A DNA stretch of 64,000 nt from Anaeromusa acidaminophila DSM 3853 (GCF_000374545.1 NZ_KB894597.1:1-64000); one strand, 5' to 3'. Positions 34,254 to 43,508 are shown, numbered from the stretch's first letter. Made by a program: numbers and translations. Notes: a model not told the origin generated them from the sequence alone.

Positions 34254-35006
34254 TTACTTGTTCAACAGGTTTTTGATAGCCTGTTTGTTGACGTCCCGAT
34301 TCAGCTGCGCGATATAATCGGTCAGCTTGATGTCTTTCGGGCAAGCCTGCACGCAGTTTTGGCTGTTACCGCAATTGCTGATGCCGCCTTTGTCCATTAG
34401 GGCGTTCAAACGATCTTCCTTGTTGTATTCACCGGTAGGATGCAGGTTGAACAAATGAGCCTGACCCATCGGAGCCGGTCCAATAAAGTTGGAGCCAGCA
34501 TTGACATTGGGGCATGCATGCATGCAGCAGCCACAAGTCATGCAACGAGAAATTTCGTAAGCAGTCGTTGCTGTGTAGGGATTCTGACGGGGAGCCATTT
34601 GATTGACCGGCCAAGAGCCGTCAACTTCAACCCAAGCATGAACACGCTTGAGGCTTTCAAACATGACGCTGCGGTCGATAATCAAGTCGCGAACCACCGG
34701 GAAGGTACGAGCCGCTTCCAAACGAATCGGCTGTTCCAAATGATCGATCAGGGCGGCGCAAGCCTGTTGAGCTTTGCCGTTGATAACCATCATGCAAGCG
34801 CCGCAAACTTTCTCCAGGCAGTTGCATTCCCAAACGACAGGAGTGGTTTTCTTGCCGTCTTTAGTTACAGGGTTTTTTTGGATCTCCATCAAGGAGGAAA
34901 CCACGTTCATCGCCGGGCGGTATGGAAGTTCAAACTCTTCCGTATACGGCGCGCTAGTAGGCGAGTCTTGTCTGGTAATAATAAAATGAACGGTTTTCTT
35001 GCTCAT
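34254..35006 (-). CDS. sdhB: Succinate dehydrogenase/fumarate reductase iron-sulfur subunit
   Basis: 250 residues. An N-terminal plant-type [2Fe-2S] domain has CNCLEKVCGACMMVINGKA (about 62-80). Two C-terminal cysteine groups, CMTCGCCMHACPN (about 155-167) and CGNSQNCVQACPKDI (about 208-222), hold the [4Fe-4S] and [3Fe-4S] clusters. It carries electrons between FAD in SdhA and the quinone site of SdhC at the inner membrane. 2 bases after sdhA. With a B. subtilis-type anchor this complex can run either way; in a fermenting lactate user, fumarate reduction is the likely direction. Confidence 0.95.
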   Translation of the reverse strand: MSKKTVHFIITRQDSPTSAPYTEEFELPYRPAMNVVSSLMEIQKNPVTKDGKKTTPVVWECNCLEKVCGACMMVINGKAQQACAALIDHLEQPIRLEAARTFPVVRDLIIDRSVMFESLKRVHAWVEVDGSWPVNQMAPRQNPYTATTAYEISRCMTCGCCMHACPNVNAGSNFIGPAPMGQAHLFNLHPTGEYNKEDRLNALMDKGGISNCGNSQNCVQACPKDIKLTDYIAQLNRDVNKQAIKNLLNK

Positions 35007-35008
35007 GC

Positions 35009-36760
35009 TTATTTCTTAACCTCCTTAGCAACGTCGTAACGACGAGGACGCGGTTTGATCATGGAATGATCAAAGTCGATGTAGTCGATTTGCGGTCCTT
35101 CCGGGGTATAAGTAACACGCGTGGTTTTTAGGAAGTTCTCATCATCACGCTCAGGGAATTCAGGCTTGTAGTGAGCGCCGCGGCTTTCGTTACGCATCAA
35201 AGCAGCTTTCGTAATAGCCTGGGCATAGATGATCATATCCCGCAACTGACGGGTGAACATAACTTCCTGATTGCAGTAATGGCCTTTGTCGTTCACGCCG
35301 ATATCATCCCAACGCTTCAGCAGGTCTTTCAAGAGGCCTTCCGCTTTGGCGATGTTCTCGTTAATACGAACGATGGCCACGTTTTCCAGCATGATTTCGC
35401 CGAGTTCCTGATGCAGCTTGTAAGCATTTTCAGGACCGTTCATAGCCAGAAGTTTTTCAAAGCGCTGAATTTCCGCATCCTTAGCGGCTTTCAGTTCTTC
35501 TGCACTCAAGGCCGGGCCTTCCTGCTCGCCTTTCGCCCAGCGCATCGCGCTCGGGCCGGAAACCGTACCGGAGTAAGCGGCCGACAGCAAGGAGTTTGCA
35601 CCCAAACGGTTGGCGCCATGATATTGATAGTCGCATTCGCCGGAAGCGAACAGACCAGGAATGTTGGTTCTGTGTTCGCGGTCAACCCAGATGCCGCCCA
35701 TGGAATAGTGAACAGCCGGGAAGATACGCATCGGAACTTTGCGCGGATCATCGCCAACGAACTCTTCGTAGATCTCGAGGATGCCGCCCAGCTTGCGATC
35801 CAGGTAATCACTGTCGATGTGAGACAGATCCAAATATACCTGGTTTTCGCCGTTGATGCCCAGCTTCATTTCCGTGCAAACTTTGAAGATGGCGCGCGCA
35901 GCGATGTCACGCGGCACCAAGTTGCCATAAGCCGGATACATTTCTTCGAGGAAATACCAAGGCTTGCCGTCTTTATAAGTCCAGACACGGCCGCCTTCAC
36001 CACGAGCCGACTCGGACATCAAGCGCAGCTTGTCGTCACCGGGAATGGCCGTAGGATGCAGCTGAATGAACTCGCTGTTGCCCAGGTACGCGCCTTGCTG
36101 GTACGCGCTGGAAACGGCAGAACCGGTGCAGATAACGGAGTTGGTGCTCTTGCCGAACACCAGTCCGGGGCCGCCGGTAGCCAAAATAACAGCGTCAGCC
36201 GGGAAAGCTTCGATTTCCATGGTAGTCATGTTCTGAGCCAAAATACCACGGCATTCGCCTTTTTCGTTCAAAATGGCCTTCAGGAAATCCCAGCCTTCGT
36301 ATTTCTTAACGGTGCCTTTGACTTCCCAATGGCGAACCTGCTCATCGAGAGCGTACAAAAGCTGCTGACCGGTAGTAGCGCCGGAGAAGCAAGTTCTTTT
36401 GTTTTTCTGACCGCCGAAGTTACGCAGGTCCAACAGACCTTCCGCAGTACGGGTCCAGGTCACGCCCATGCGATCGAACATTTCGATCAGTTTCGGAGCC
36501 AATTCAATCATACCGCGAACAGCTTTCTGGTCAGCCAGGAAGTCGCCGCCGTAAACAGTATCGTCAAAATGCTCATCAATGGAGTCGTTTTGACCTTTAG
36601 TATTCATGCAGGCGTTAATGCCGCCCTGCGCACAAACCGAGTGCGAACGCTTAACCGGGCAAAGGGAGAAGAGATCGACTTCGCCACCGGCTTCGCTGAT
36701 CTTCATAGTGGCCATCAAGCCTGAAAGGCCGCCGCCAACAACAATAATTTTCTTTTTCAC
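35009..36760 (-). CDS. sdhA: Succinate dehydrogenase/fumarate reductase flavoprotein subunit
   Basis: 583 residues. The FAD dinucleotide fold is VVGGGLSGLMATMKI (about 5-19). HSVCAQGGINA (about 40-50) includes the His that binds FAD covalently. HPTAIPGDDKL and the RGEGGRVW loop (about 235-265) form the dicarboxylate site with active-site Arg/His. YQYHGANRLGANSLL (about 378-392) is the C-terminal FAD motif. Start has AAGGAGAGAAC upstream. Length and motifs fit the B. subtilis/epsilon-proteobacterial type with a single diheme anchor. Gene order is C-A-B. Confidence 0.96.
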   Translation of the reverse strand: MKKKIIVVGGGLSGLMATMKISEAGGEVDLFSLCPVKRSHSVCAQGGINACMNTKGQNDSIDEHFDDTVYGGDFLADQKAVRGMIELAPKLIEMFDRMGVTWTRTAEGLLDLRNFGGQKNKRTCFSGATTGQQLLYALDEQVRHWEVKGTVKKYEGWDFLKAILNEKGECRGILAQNMTTMEIEAFPADAVILATGGPGLVFGKSTNSVICTGSAVSSAYQQGAYLGNSEFIQLHPTAIPGDDKLRLMSESARGEGGRVWTYKDGKPWYFLEEMYPAYGNLVPRDIAARAIFKVCTEMKLGINGENQVYLDLSHIDSDYLDRKLGGILEIYEEFVGDDPRKVPMRIFPAVHYSMGGIWVDREHRTNIPGLFASGECDYQYHGANRLGANSLLSAAYSGTVSGPSAMRWAKGEQEGPALSAEELKAAKDAEIQRFEKLLAMNGPENAYKLHQELGEIMLENVAIVRINENIAKAEGLLKDLLKRWDDIGVNDKGHYCNQEVMFTRQLRDMIIYAQAITKAALMRNESRGAHYKPEFPERDDENFLKTTRVTYTPEGPQIDYIDFDHSMIKPRPRRYDVAKEVKK

Positions 36761-36817
36761 TAGGGTTCTCTCCTTATTTCCAAAATTTAAGATTACAGCA
36801 ACATGGAATGGGGAGGA

Positions 36818-37438
36818 TTATGCGCCAGCAGCAAACTTGACAACTGCTGCAACGCCAGCTACGCTCATCAAAGCGAAAAGGCCCCATGCCAGCTTATTGA
36901 CAAAGTTTTGCGCCTTAGGACCGGCAGCAATACCCCAGGTGATGCAGAACGTAAAGAGACCGTTTGTGAAGTGATAAATCGCAGCCACAAAACCAATAAT
37001 ATACAAAACCATAACCAGCGGATTGCTGAGATAGTCATGCATGGTATTGAAGTTGATGCCGGGGCTGTATTTCATGAAGAAACGCATGTAACCGACATGC
37101 CAGATCAGGAATGCTACCGTAATGAACGCAGTCATCCGTTGCAGCCAGAACTGACGGTTGCGGGCGTATGTATAGTTGCCCACATTATGCTGTGCATCAA
37201 AAGCGTACATCAGACCGTAAATGATGTGGAACAAGAAAGGAATGGCAATGGCGAAGATTTCCAACGGAATCATCACCGCCGTAGGAATGGATGCCAGGTG
37301 CTCAACGCCGGCATTAAACATTTGAGGACCTACCAGGGCTGTAGAAATGGTTGCGGTATGCTCCAACAGGAACAGTCCGATCGGCACGATCCCCGAAATG
37401 GAATGAAGGCGCCGGATATAAAATTCAGTGTTGCTCAT
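36818..37438 (-). CDS. sdhC: Succinate dehydrogenase/fumarate reductase cytochrome b558 subunit
   Basis: 206 residues from the ATG at 37436-37438 (AGGAGGTAAAAGC upstream); an ATG ten codons earlier has no site. Five membrane helices; conserved His residues in RRLHSIS, FLLEHTAT, FLFHIIYGL, LIWHVGYMRF and IYHFTNGLF. These match the heme and quinone ligands of diheme anchors such as B. subtilis SdhC and Wolinella FrdC. It exchanges electrons with menaquinone. Confidence 0.93.
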   Translation of the reverse strand: MSNTEFYIRRLHSISGIVPIGLFLLEHTATISTALVGPQMFNAGVEHLASIPTAVMIPLEIFAIAIPFLFHIIYGLMYAFDAQHNVGNYTYARNRQFWLQRMTAFITVAFLIWHVGYMRFFMKYSPGINFNTMHDYLSNPLVMVLYIIGFVAAIYHFTNGLFTFCITWGIAAGPKAQNFVNKLAWGLFALMSVAGVAAVVKFAAGA

Positions 37439-37526
37439 GCTTTTACCTCCTGTATTCGATGGGCACATGATGCACGGGCGAAGCCCGCATTTTTTAGGAC
37501 ATTAATAGAATTGCTCAACCAGGGAG

Positions 37527-38084
37527 TTAAATCTTCCGGTATGGTCTTTGTCCTTCTTCGTAGAAGCTGTTCCCTTCACTATCGACAACGACGATGGCAG
37601 GAAAATCTTCTACCGTCAATGCAGCTAGTGCCTCTGGACCGAGTTCAGGGTAAGCCAGCACTTCGTATTTTTTGATGCATTTGGCAATCAAAGCAGCAGC
37701 TCCGCCAACAGCGGCAAAATACACGGCGCCGTTCTTTTTCATGGACTCAACAACTTCTTTGGAACGGGAGCCCTTGCCAATCATGCCGCGCAGACCTTGA
37801 TCCAACAAAGTAGGCGCATAAGCGTCCATACGACCAGAAGTCGTCGGGCCCGCAGAACCAATTACAGCACCTGGCTTGGCAGGGGTTGGTCCCAAATAGT
37901 ACACAACCTGGTTCGTCAAATCTACCGGCAGTTTTTCACCGCGCGCCAAGGTTTCTGTCATAACTTTATGAGCAGCATCACGAGCGCTGTAAACAATGCC
38001 GGTAATCAGAACGCTGTCGCCAGCTTTCAGATCGCGAACAACTTCTGCGCTCAGCGGAGTAGTAATACGTTTCTTCTCGGCCAT
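37527..38084 (-). CDS. Class I fumarate hydratase, beta (C-terminal) subunit
   Basis: 185 residues from the ATG at 38082-38084 with AAGGAGGTGTG upstream. It has YYLGPTPAKPG and GSAGPTTSGRMD (about 63-90), GKGSR and YFAAVGGAAALIAKCI blocks typical of the beta subunit of two-subunit iron-sulfur fumarases and tartrate dehydratases (FumB/TtdB-like). It interconverts fumarate and malate with the alpha subunit 18 bases upstream. Located just ahead of sdhC, so malate-fumarate-succinate genes are adjacent. Confidence 0.92.
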   Translation of the reverse strand: MAEKKRITTPLSAEVVRDLKAGDSVLITGIVYSARDAAHKVMTETLARGEKLPVDLTNQVVYYLGPTPAKPGAVIGSAGPTTSGRMDAYAPTLLDQGLRGMIGKGSRSKEVVESMKKNGAVYFAAVGGAAALIAKCIKKYEVLAYPELGPEALAALTVEDFPAIVVVDSEGNSFYEEGQRPYRKI

Positions 38085-38102
38085 CTCTCTCACACCTCCT
38101 TC

Positions 38103-38945
38103 TTAGAGTTCCACATCGGCATGCCGGGTAGCATGACAGCTGATATTTACAGATACCGGCAAGCCGGCGATGTGCGTAGGATACCATTCAATGTTAACTG
38201 CCAGAGCCGAGGTAGTTCCGCCCAGTTGAGGTCCAATGCCGGTCTTGTTGATCATTTCCAGCAGTTCCCCTTCTAGCTTCGCGTACTCCGGATGGTCATT
38301 GCGCTTGTCGATGCGGCGCACCAGCGCTTTTTTCGACAACAACGCCGCTTTTTCCATGGTGCCGCCAATACCTACGCCGACAACCATAGGAGGACAGGGA
38401 TTCGGGCCTGCATGCTTGATAATATCAAGGACAGCCGCTTTCACGCCTTCAACGCCGTCAGCCGGAACCAACATCTTCATGCCGCTTTTGTTTTCACTGC
38501 CGAAGCCTTTCGGGGCCAGCTTAATTTTCAGCTTATCCCCTGGCACGATGGTAGTATGAATGACTGCGGGAGTATTGTTCGTCGTGTTTTTACGATTGAA
38601 CAGCGGCTCTTCCACAACCGATTTACGCAAATAGCCTTCGGTATACCCTTTCGCTACGCCGGCATTGATGGCTTCCGTCAAGTCGCCTCCAACGATGTGC
38701 GCATCCTGACCGAGTTCCAAAAAGATAACGGTCATGCCAGTATCCTGGCAAATCGGCACGCTTTCCTCACGAGCGATGTCGGCATTTTTGACGATCTGAG
38801 CGATTACGTCTCTGCCGAGGGGAGATTCTTCGGTCTCCTGAGCTGATTTTAAAGCTTTGTACACGTCGTCTGACAAATAGTAGCAGGCGTCCATGCACAT
38901 TTTGGCAACAGCCTCAGTAATTTTGGCAACCTCAATGGTACGCAA
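38103..38945 (-). CDS. Class I fumarate hydratase, alpha (N-terminal) subunit
   Basis: 280 residues. The conserved cysteines for the [4Fe-4S] cluster are in PICQDTGMTVIF (about 63-74) and PNPCPPMVVGVGIGG (about 183-197), a third in the C-terminal part. NTTNNTPAVIHT and PKGFGSENKSG are family signatures. TTG start with GGAGGAG upstream. L-tartrate dehydratase alpha is the close alternative; the neighbouring sdhCAB supports fumarase. Confidence 0.92.
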   Translation of the reverse strand: MRTIEVAKITEAVAKMCMDACYYLSDDVYKALKSAQETEESPLGRDVIAQIVKNADIAREESVPICQDTGMTVIFLELGQDAHIVGGDLTEAINAGVAKGYTEGYLRKSVVEEPLFNRKNTTNNTPAVIHTTIVPGDKLKIKLAPKGFGSENKSGMKMLVPADGVEGVKAAVLDIIKHAGPNPCPPMVVGVGIGGTMEKAALLSKKALVRRIDKRNDHPEYAKLEGELLEMINKTGIGPQLGGTTSALAVNIEWYPTHIAGLPVSVNISCHATRHADVEL

Positions 38946-39001
38946 AGCAACTCCTCCTGTTTCTACATAAATTTAAATAGATGGAAATAATTTTTACGTT
39001 A

Positions 39002-39030
39002 ATTTTAGCACAATCACGTTGCCTTTACAA
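39002..39030 (-). promoter_or_regulatory. Promoter of the fumarase-sdh genes
   Basis: TTGTAA (39025-39030 complement), 17-base spacer, TAAAAT (39002-39007 complement), about 55 bases before the TTG start of the alpha subunit. Confidence 0.65.
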
Positions 39031-39045
39031 CCTTAAATTTTTTAA

Positions 39046-39552
39046 TTACTTTTCTATCGAAAATGGTTCAAAGCCTTGAAAATGAAGGATTTCCGCCTCC
39101 ACCACCTTGCCGTTTTCTATAGAGACCCGCCCCCAGCTTGGCGCCTCATCTCGGGAATGTTCCAAACTTCCAGGGTTGAATATTAATACAGAGTTCTGTA
39201 CTTGGTTTTCATTTTGATGGGTGTGACCATACACGGCAATTTGCGCGCCATACTGCTGCGCCCACCAAACAAGGTCGCCTCGTCCGTTTTTTACATGCTG
39301 TCGGTGACCATGTGTCAGCCAAATTAATAGATTTTCGACCTCTACAAACTCTTCCGCCTTACCATCTCCAGGCCGATCGCAATTACCGGCAACAGCAATT
39401 ACCGGCACCGGGCACCATGCCGCCAACCAACGCGCATCCCGGATATAATCCCCCGCATGCAGCCACATATCTACAGGACCAGTTTCCTCAACCGCTCGTT
39501 TTAGCAATTGCAGATTACCGTGAGTATCGCTCAAAATCCCAAGGCGTTTCAT
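39046..39552 (-). CDS. YfcE/MJ0936-type metallophosphoesterase
   Basis: 168 residues with the five metal motifs in order: LSDTHGN (7-13), HAGDYIRD (about 36), GNCDRPGD (about 56), THGHRQ (about 79) and GHTHQNE (about 115). Small single-domain phosphodiesterase. The ATG overlaps the rdgB stop (ATGA), so it is coupled to the rph-rdgB pair, an order seen in many Firmicutes. Natural substrate unknown. Confidence 0.9.
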   Translation of the reverse strand: MKRLGILSDTHGNLQLLKRAVEETGPVDMWLHAGDYIRDARWLAAWCPVPVIAVAGNCDRPGDGKAEEFVEVENLLIWLTHGHRQHVKNGRGDLVWWAQQYGAQIAVYGHTHQNENQVQNSVLIFNPGSLEHSRDEAPSWGRVSIENGKVVEAEILHFQGFEPFSIEK

Positions 39553-40148
39553 TTTAATCCTGCCTCAGCCAATTTTTTCGCCATAGCTGCAATCGCCTTG
39601 CCCCGGTGACTAATTTCATTTTTTTCCGCCAAAGTTAGCTCGGCAAAAGTCTTAGCCAATTCCGGCAAAAAGAACAACGGATCATAGCCAAAACCTCCGT
39701 CGCCTTTCTCCGCCATAAGCAGCCGCCCCTCCACCGAACCTTCCGCTTCCATCATCCGCCCATCTGGAAAGGCTAAAGCCAAGGCGCAGCGAAAGCGTCC
39801 CGTCCGCCGTTTTGATTCGACGTCCACCATCTGCTGCAGCAGTTTGGCGTTATTGGCCGCATCATTGGCCCCCTCTCCTGCATAGCGAGCGGAGAAAACC
39901 CCTGGCGCTCCTCCCAAGGCATCTGCTTCTAAACCAGAATCATCCGCCAAGCAAGGCTTCTTTGTGTACTGCAAATAATGCTGCGCTTTTTTGCGCGCAT
40001 TCTCGGCAAAGGTTGCTCCGTCCTCTACGGCTTCGGGAATCTCACCAAAGTCCTTCAACGACAAAACCTTCACAGGCAATTGACTGAAGGCTTTTTCAAA
40101 TTCAGCGATTTTTCCCTTATTCTTGCTAGCAACTACAAGTTCAATCAC
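39549..40148 (-). CDS. rdgB: XTP/dITP diphosphatase (RdgB/HAM1)
   Basis: 199 residues from the GTG at 40146-40148, which overlaps the rph stop as GTGA; a TTG seven codons earlier is less likely. It opens with [33 protein letters not shown] (about 67-86) is the family active-site region, and [13 protein letters not shown] and HRGKA are near the end. It removes non-canonical purine nucleotides (ITP, XTP) before incorporation. Translationally coupled to rph and to the phosphoesterase behind. Confidence 0.95.
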   Translation of the reverse strand: MIELVVASKNKGKIAEFEKAFSQLPVKVLSLKDFGEIPEAVEDGATFAENARKKAQHYLQYTKKPCLADDSGLEADALGGAPGVFSARYAGEGANDAANNAKLLQQMVDVESKRRTGRFRCALALAFPDGRMMEAEGSVEGRLLMAEKGDGGFGYDPLFFLPELAKTFAELTLAEKNEISHRGKAIAAMAKKLAEAGLK

Positions 40149-40885
40149 GGCTCTCGTCCTACCTTCCAAGCCAACGGGCCAAGAACATCCTTTTGGTATT
40201 CAATCAAAGTCCCAACGCCTTGTTCCGCCAAAGCCAGCATGTCCGCCAGCTCCTCCCGGGCAAAAGGACGTTGCTCGCCCGTTCCCTGGACCTCTACAAA
40301 ACGCCCGTTACCGGTCATGACCACATTCATATCTACAATCGCCTTGGAGTCTTCTTCATAGCACAAATCCAAATAGGCCTGTCCGTCCACAATCCCTACA
40401 CTAGAGGCTGCTAAAAAGTCAGTAACTGCAAAAGGGCGTTTTTCATCATAAATCGTATTGACTGCATCCACCAAGGCGATAAATGCACCGGTAATCGAAG
40501 CCGTCCTAGTACCGCCGTCGGCTTGCAATACATCGCAGTCAATCCATACGGTTCGTTCTCCTAATGCTTTGAGATTCACTACGCTGCGCAGCGCCCTGCC
40601 TATCAAGCGTTGAATCTCATGCGTTCGGCCCGTGACTTTCCCTTTGGCCGACTCGCGCACATTACGCACCTGCGTCGAACGGGGCAAAAGCGCATACTCT
40701 GCTGTAATCCAGCCCTCGCCGCTGCCTCTTAAAAAATGCGGAACCTTGTCCTCTATGGTCGCCGCGCATAAAACCCGTGTATTCCCCACTTCGATCAAAG
40801 CCGACCCTTCAGCATAGCGCATATAGTCTCTTTGAATATTCACCTTGCGCATCTGCGCTGGCGTACGTCCGTCAATTCGTTTCAT
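40145..40885 (-). CDS. rph: Ribonuclease PH
   Basis: 246-residue 3'-5' phosphorolytic exonuclease that trims tRNA precursors. [13 protein letters not shown] at the start, then [20 protein letters not shown] (about 69-88; here the run is 20), [11 protein letters not shown] and [19 protein letters not shown] are all conserved. Full length; no frameshift like the one in E. coli K-12. First of three coupled genes. Confidence 0.96.
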   Translation of the reverse strand: MKRIDGRTPAQMRKVNIQRDYMRYAEGSALIEVGNTRVLCAATIEDKVPHFLRGSGEGWITAEYALLPRSTQVRNVRESAKGKVTGRTHEIQRLIGRALRSVVNLKALGERTVWIDCDVLQADGGTRTASITGAFIALVDAVNTIYDEKRPFAVTDFLAASSVGIVDGQAYLDLCYEEDSKAIVDMNVVMTGNGRFVEVQGTGEQRPFAREELADMLALAEQGVGTLIEYQKDVLGPLAWKVGREP

Positions 40886-40904
40886 GACTGCCTCCTGTTA
40901 GCTT

Positions 40905-40940
40905 TAGAAAAGCGACCACAAAGACAATTGTCTTCGTGGC
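40905..40940 (-). terminator. Terminator after the CofE-like gene
   Basis: GCCACGAAGAC / GTCTTTGTGGTCGCTTTTC stem-loop on the minus strand between the CofE-like stop (40952) and the rph start. Confidence 0.75.
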
Positions 40941-40951
40941 CGTCAGCTTGT

Positions 40952-41614
40952 TTAAACTCGATAATGCGAAGCAATTTTAGCATAATTTTTGATTACGACT
41001 ATAGGGGTCTTTTGTGAAGCGTTGCCAAAAGGATTATCAATCAGCATTTTCTCCACCTTGCGCAAATCCACTCCCGGTGAACCGCCCAGTACGTAAGAAC
41101 GCTTCAAATCATTCACATCCGCTACTACAGCGCCAAAGCATCCCAAACGTTCTTTAATCTCTTTTGAGACTCCTTCAGGGTCCTCCGGTCCTAATACAAT
41201 ATGCTTGTCAAAAGGAGGCATGGTCCCCGTCACGTCGTCAATCAAGCGAGTTTGTTCGCCAGACATAGCGTAAAACACGCCAGATTTCCCAAATAGTTTC
41301 GCCAGCATGCCTACAAAGAGCCAAAAAGCAATCCGCCATTTACCAGCGGCGTCCATGGCCAGCTGCATGCCGTAAATACTGCTCAAGCTTGCTTTTTGCG
41401 GAATAAAGCGACACAGAACCCGCGCTAAAAAACAGGGATTCATCTCCTCCGGACGCACCATCCGTCCCTGGGTAATGGCGACTACGCTTTCCGCTACCGA
41501 GACCACATCATCCGGTCCGATTAAGTCTTTACCATACGCTTCGATGGCGTCGACAATATTATCTGCAGGCGTCAAAATGCGCGTGCGCACTGGCACTAAT
41601 TCAAGCTTCTCCAT
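40952..41614 (-). CDS. F420-0:gamma-glutamyl ligase (CofE)-like protein
   Basis: 220 residues. VPVRTRILTPADNIVDAI at the start resembles the CofE opening, followed by DVVSVAESVVAITQGRM (about 36-52). SLSSIYGMQLAMD, FDKHIVLGPEDPEGVS and ADVNDL (about 168) are the metal/GTP-site-like segments. Related proteins in organisms that do not make F420 are of unknown function; Negativicutes generally lack F420, so a true CofE role is doubtful. It lies 2 bases after the membrane-anchored protein upstream and shares its operon with murI. Confidence 0.75.
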   Translation of the reverse strand: MEKLELVPVRTRILTPADNIVDAIEAYGKDLIGPDDVVSVAESVVAITQGRMVRPEEMNPCFLARVLCRFIPQKASLSSIYGMQLAMDAAGKWRIAFWLFVGMLAKLFGKSGVFYAMSGEQTRLIDDVTGTMPPFDKHIVLGPEDPEGVSKEIKERLGCFGAVVADVNDLKRSYVLGGSPGVDLRKVEKMLIDNPFGNASQKTPIVVIKNYAKIASHYRV

Positions 41615-41616
41615 GA

Positions 41617-42207
41617 TTACGCCTCCTCTTCTGCCATCGCTGGCTGCGTTTCCGATTCCACGGCATCCGGAACAACCGCTTGCGCCGAAAATGCCGTTTT
41701 AAATTCCGCAGCAGGCAGAACTAGCCGTTCCTTATGCAATGCGCATTCTCCTCGGCCCACTACCTGGTAGTACAGTTCCACTGGCATATCCGCCATACTC
41801 GCTACAGCCTCAGCCAACGACCCGTTTTTAGCAGTCAACGCCACGGTCAAAACCAAGGTATTCCCTTTGTTTCCTTCAATGATAACCGCTTCAAAATATC
41901 CGTCTTCACGCGGCGCCGTAAGCAACTCTAGGCGAGATTCCACTCGCGCAGCGTCATACTGCTCCTGCGGCAACAAATGGCGCGGAAATGCGTCCAAGAT
42001 AATCCCATCTTGAGACGCCAAATTAAACAAAGGAATCTGCGCAGAAAAAACCCCTTTGCCGTCTTCGACGGAAACCAATTGCAACTCCGTGCGTTGCGCC
42101 GTCAAAATCTCAATCTCCGCATCGCCTTGACGTACAATGTAAATCCATACACCTAAAATGCCTAAACCTACAAGCAAAATCAACACTGCTAGTAATTCCA
42201 CTTTCAT
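41617..42207 (-). CDS. Membrane-anchored protein of unknown function
   Basis: 196 residues with one N-terminal transmembrane helix (VELLAVLILLVGLGILGVWI) and a soluble domain (about 30-165) rich in beta strand (ELQLVSVEDGKGVFSAQIP, LVLTVALTAKNG, VELYYQVVGRGECALH). The tail is acidic and low-complexity (ESETQPAMAEEEA). It starts within the murI stop (4-base overlap) and is followed 2 bases later by the CofE-like gene. No recognised family; the operon with murI may hint at an envelope role, but this is only by position. Confidence 0.65.
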   Translation of the reverse strand: MKVELLAVLILLVGLGILGVWIYIVRQGDAEIEILTAQRTELQLVSVEDGKGVFSAQIPLFNLASQDGIILDAFPRHLLPQEQYDAARVESRLELLTAPREDGYFEAVIIEGNKGNTLVLTVALTAKNGSLAEAVASMADMPVELYYQVVGRGECALHKERLVLPAAEFKTAFSAQAVVPDAVESETQPAMAEEEA

Positions 42208-43034
42208 GCCTCCAAACGGTTAATTTCTTGTTTTTCCATCGACGCATGCATAATTTTCACCTGCGCATCCTGTAAAATCATAGCTGCTAGGCGTTGCGCC
42301 CGCAATGGCTCGCCGGATACATACAAGCGCAAGCTTCCTTGCCGCTGCGGCGCCTCCATCCCTTGTTCCTGCAAAAACCGCTTAGCCGCTTGCGCCGTAG
42401 CCTCCGCCGGATCAATCAGCGCTACGCCCTCGCCCAGAATTTCCTGCAGCAAGCTTCCAATCACCGGATAATGCGTACATCCTAATATTACAGCTTCCGT
42501 TTCCGCCTGCCGCAACGGCTGCAAATAGGATACTGCCGCCTGCCTCAATTCGGAAGACGCTAGCCGTTCCTGCTCAATCAATGGTACAAATTCGGGGCAA
42601 GGCTGTCCAAAAAAGTGCGCATCGGAACACAACGCAAGCGCATCTCGTTCGTGCTTACCGCTATTTACCGTTGCCGCAGTAGCGATAACGCCAATACGCT
42701 TCCCGGGACTAGCCTGCAAAGCCTGAGACACGCCGCTATCCATGCCGATTACCGGGAAAGGAAACCGCCCTTGCATATCCGCCAAGCCCCAAGCAGTCAT
42801 GGTATTACAGGCTACTACAGCCAGTTTCACACCGTGTTCTTCCATAAATTGAAGAATCTGCCCCATAAACAAGCAAATTTCTGCCGGCTCCCTGCCGCCA
42901 TAAGGTGCGCGAGCCGTATCGCCAAAATAGAGGATATCCTCCGACGGCAGCAGACGACGCAGCTGTTGAACCACCGTCAAACCGCCCACGCCGGAATCAA
43001 ATACGCCAATCGGCGCTTTATGCTTTCCAGTCAT
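42204..43034 (-). CDS. murI: Glutamate racemase
   Basis: 276 residues. It makes D-glutamate for peptidoglycan. Catalytic cysteine pair: VACNTMTAWG (about 73-82) and LGCTHYPVIG (about 184-193). FDSGVGGLTV near the N-terminus is the glutamate-binding motif with catalytic Asp. GGGTGG-like site upstream; the first 17 bases overlap the end of the thioesterase gene. Full family length. Confidence 0.95.
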   Translation of the reverse strand: MTGKHKAPIGVFDSGVGGLTVVQQLRRLLPSEDILYFGDTARAPYGGREPAEICLFMGQILQFMEEHGVKLAVVACNTMTAWGLADMQGRFPFPVIGMDSGVSQALQASPGKRIGVIATAATVNSGKHERDALALCSDAHFFGQPCPEFVPLIEQERLASSELRQAAVSYLQPLRQAETEAVILGCTHYPVIGSLLQEILGEGVALIDPAEATAQAAKRFLQEQGMEAPQRQGSLRLYVSGEPLRAQRLAAMILQDAQVKIMHASMEKQEINRLEA

Positions 43035-43434
43035 CTTCCACCCACCTGCTCAACCGTTCATATAATTCAGGTTCTACACGCGCAACACGTCCAGCGGCAT
43101 TGGTAAACGCGTTTTGTGTCTTTCCCGTCGCCAAAAGCGTTTGATCTGCCAACCGTATCACGCGGTAAGAAAAGACCAGTTTCACGCGTGACGCCTTTAC
43201 CAGCTTGGTCTCAATCGCCAATACATCGTCAAATCTCGCCGATGCCCGATACTGGCAAGATACATCTGTAATTGGAAATAAAACATCTTGCGCCATCAGA
43301 TCGTTTAAGTACACTCCCGCCTTTTTCAACAGCGCTACCCTGCCAATTTCAAACCAGCGAAAATAATTGGCATGATGCGCCACTCCCATGGCGTCCGTTT
43401 CCGCAAAGCGAACCTGTTCTTCAACAAGAACCAT
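43018..43434 (-). CDS. Acyl-CoA thioesterase, YbgC/4HBT family
   Basis: 138-residue hotdog-fold thioesterase. ETDAMGVAHHANYFRWFE (about 13-30) is the active-site segment with catalytic Asp, and VLFPITDVSCQYRASARFDD (about 50-69) forms the central strands. Substrate probably a short or medium acyl-CoA or acyl-ACP. First gene of the murI operon; a good promoter (TTGACA, 17 bases, TACAAT) lies at 43548-43576, followed by a strong hairpin in the leader. Confidence 0.88.
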   Translation of the reverse strand: MVLVEEQVRFAETDAMGVAHHANYFRWFEIGRVALLKKAGVYLNDLMAQDVLFPITDVSCQYRASARFDDVLAIETKLVKASRVKLVFSYRVIRLADQTLLATGKTQNAFTNAAGRVARVEPELYERLSRWVEDDWKA

Positions 43435-43508
43435 CCTATCCGACCTCTCGTTTCCGTTGTTGCATTTTCCAAGGAATCAGCGACTTTCATCCCCTTAAAA
43501 AGCAGGAA

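Noticed and set aside
34440-35039. 199-codon open frame antisense to sdhB
   Set aside because: Shadow of a clear iron-sulfur protein; no domain or site of its own.
35171-36724. 517-codon open frame antisense to sdhA
   Set aside because: It mirrors the sdhA frame; the protein is compositionally odd and has no ribosome site. The sdhA reading has all family motifs.
37482-37500. CGGGC-GAA-GCCCG hairpin with T-run on the plus strand between fumarase and sdhC
   Set aside because: It points the wrong way for the minus-strand operon, and no plus-strand gene precedes it; perhaps fortuitous.
40952-41614. CofE-like gene as proof of F420 biosynthesis
   Set aside because: No other cofC/cofD/cofG/cofH gene in the window; family members occur in organisms without F420.
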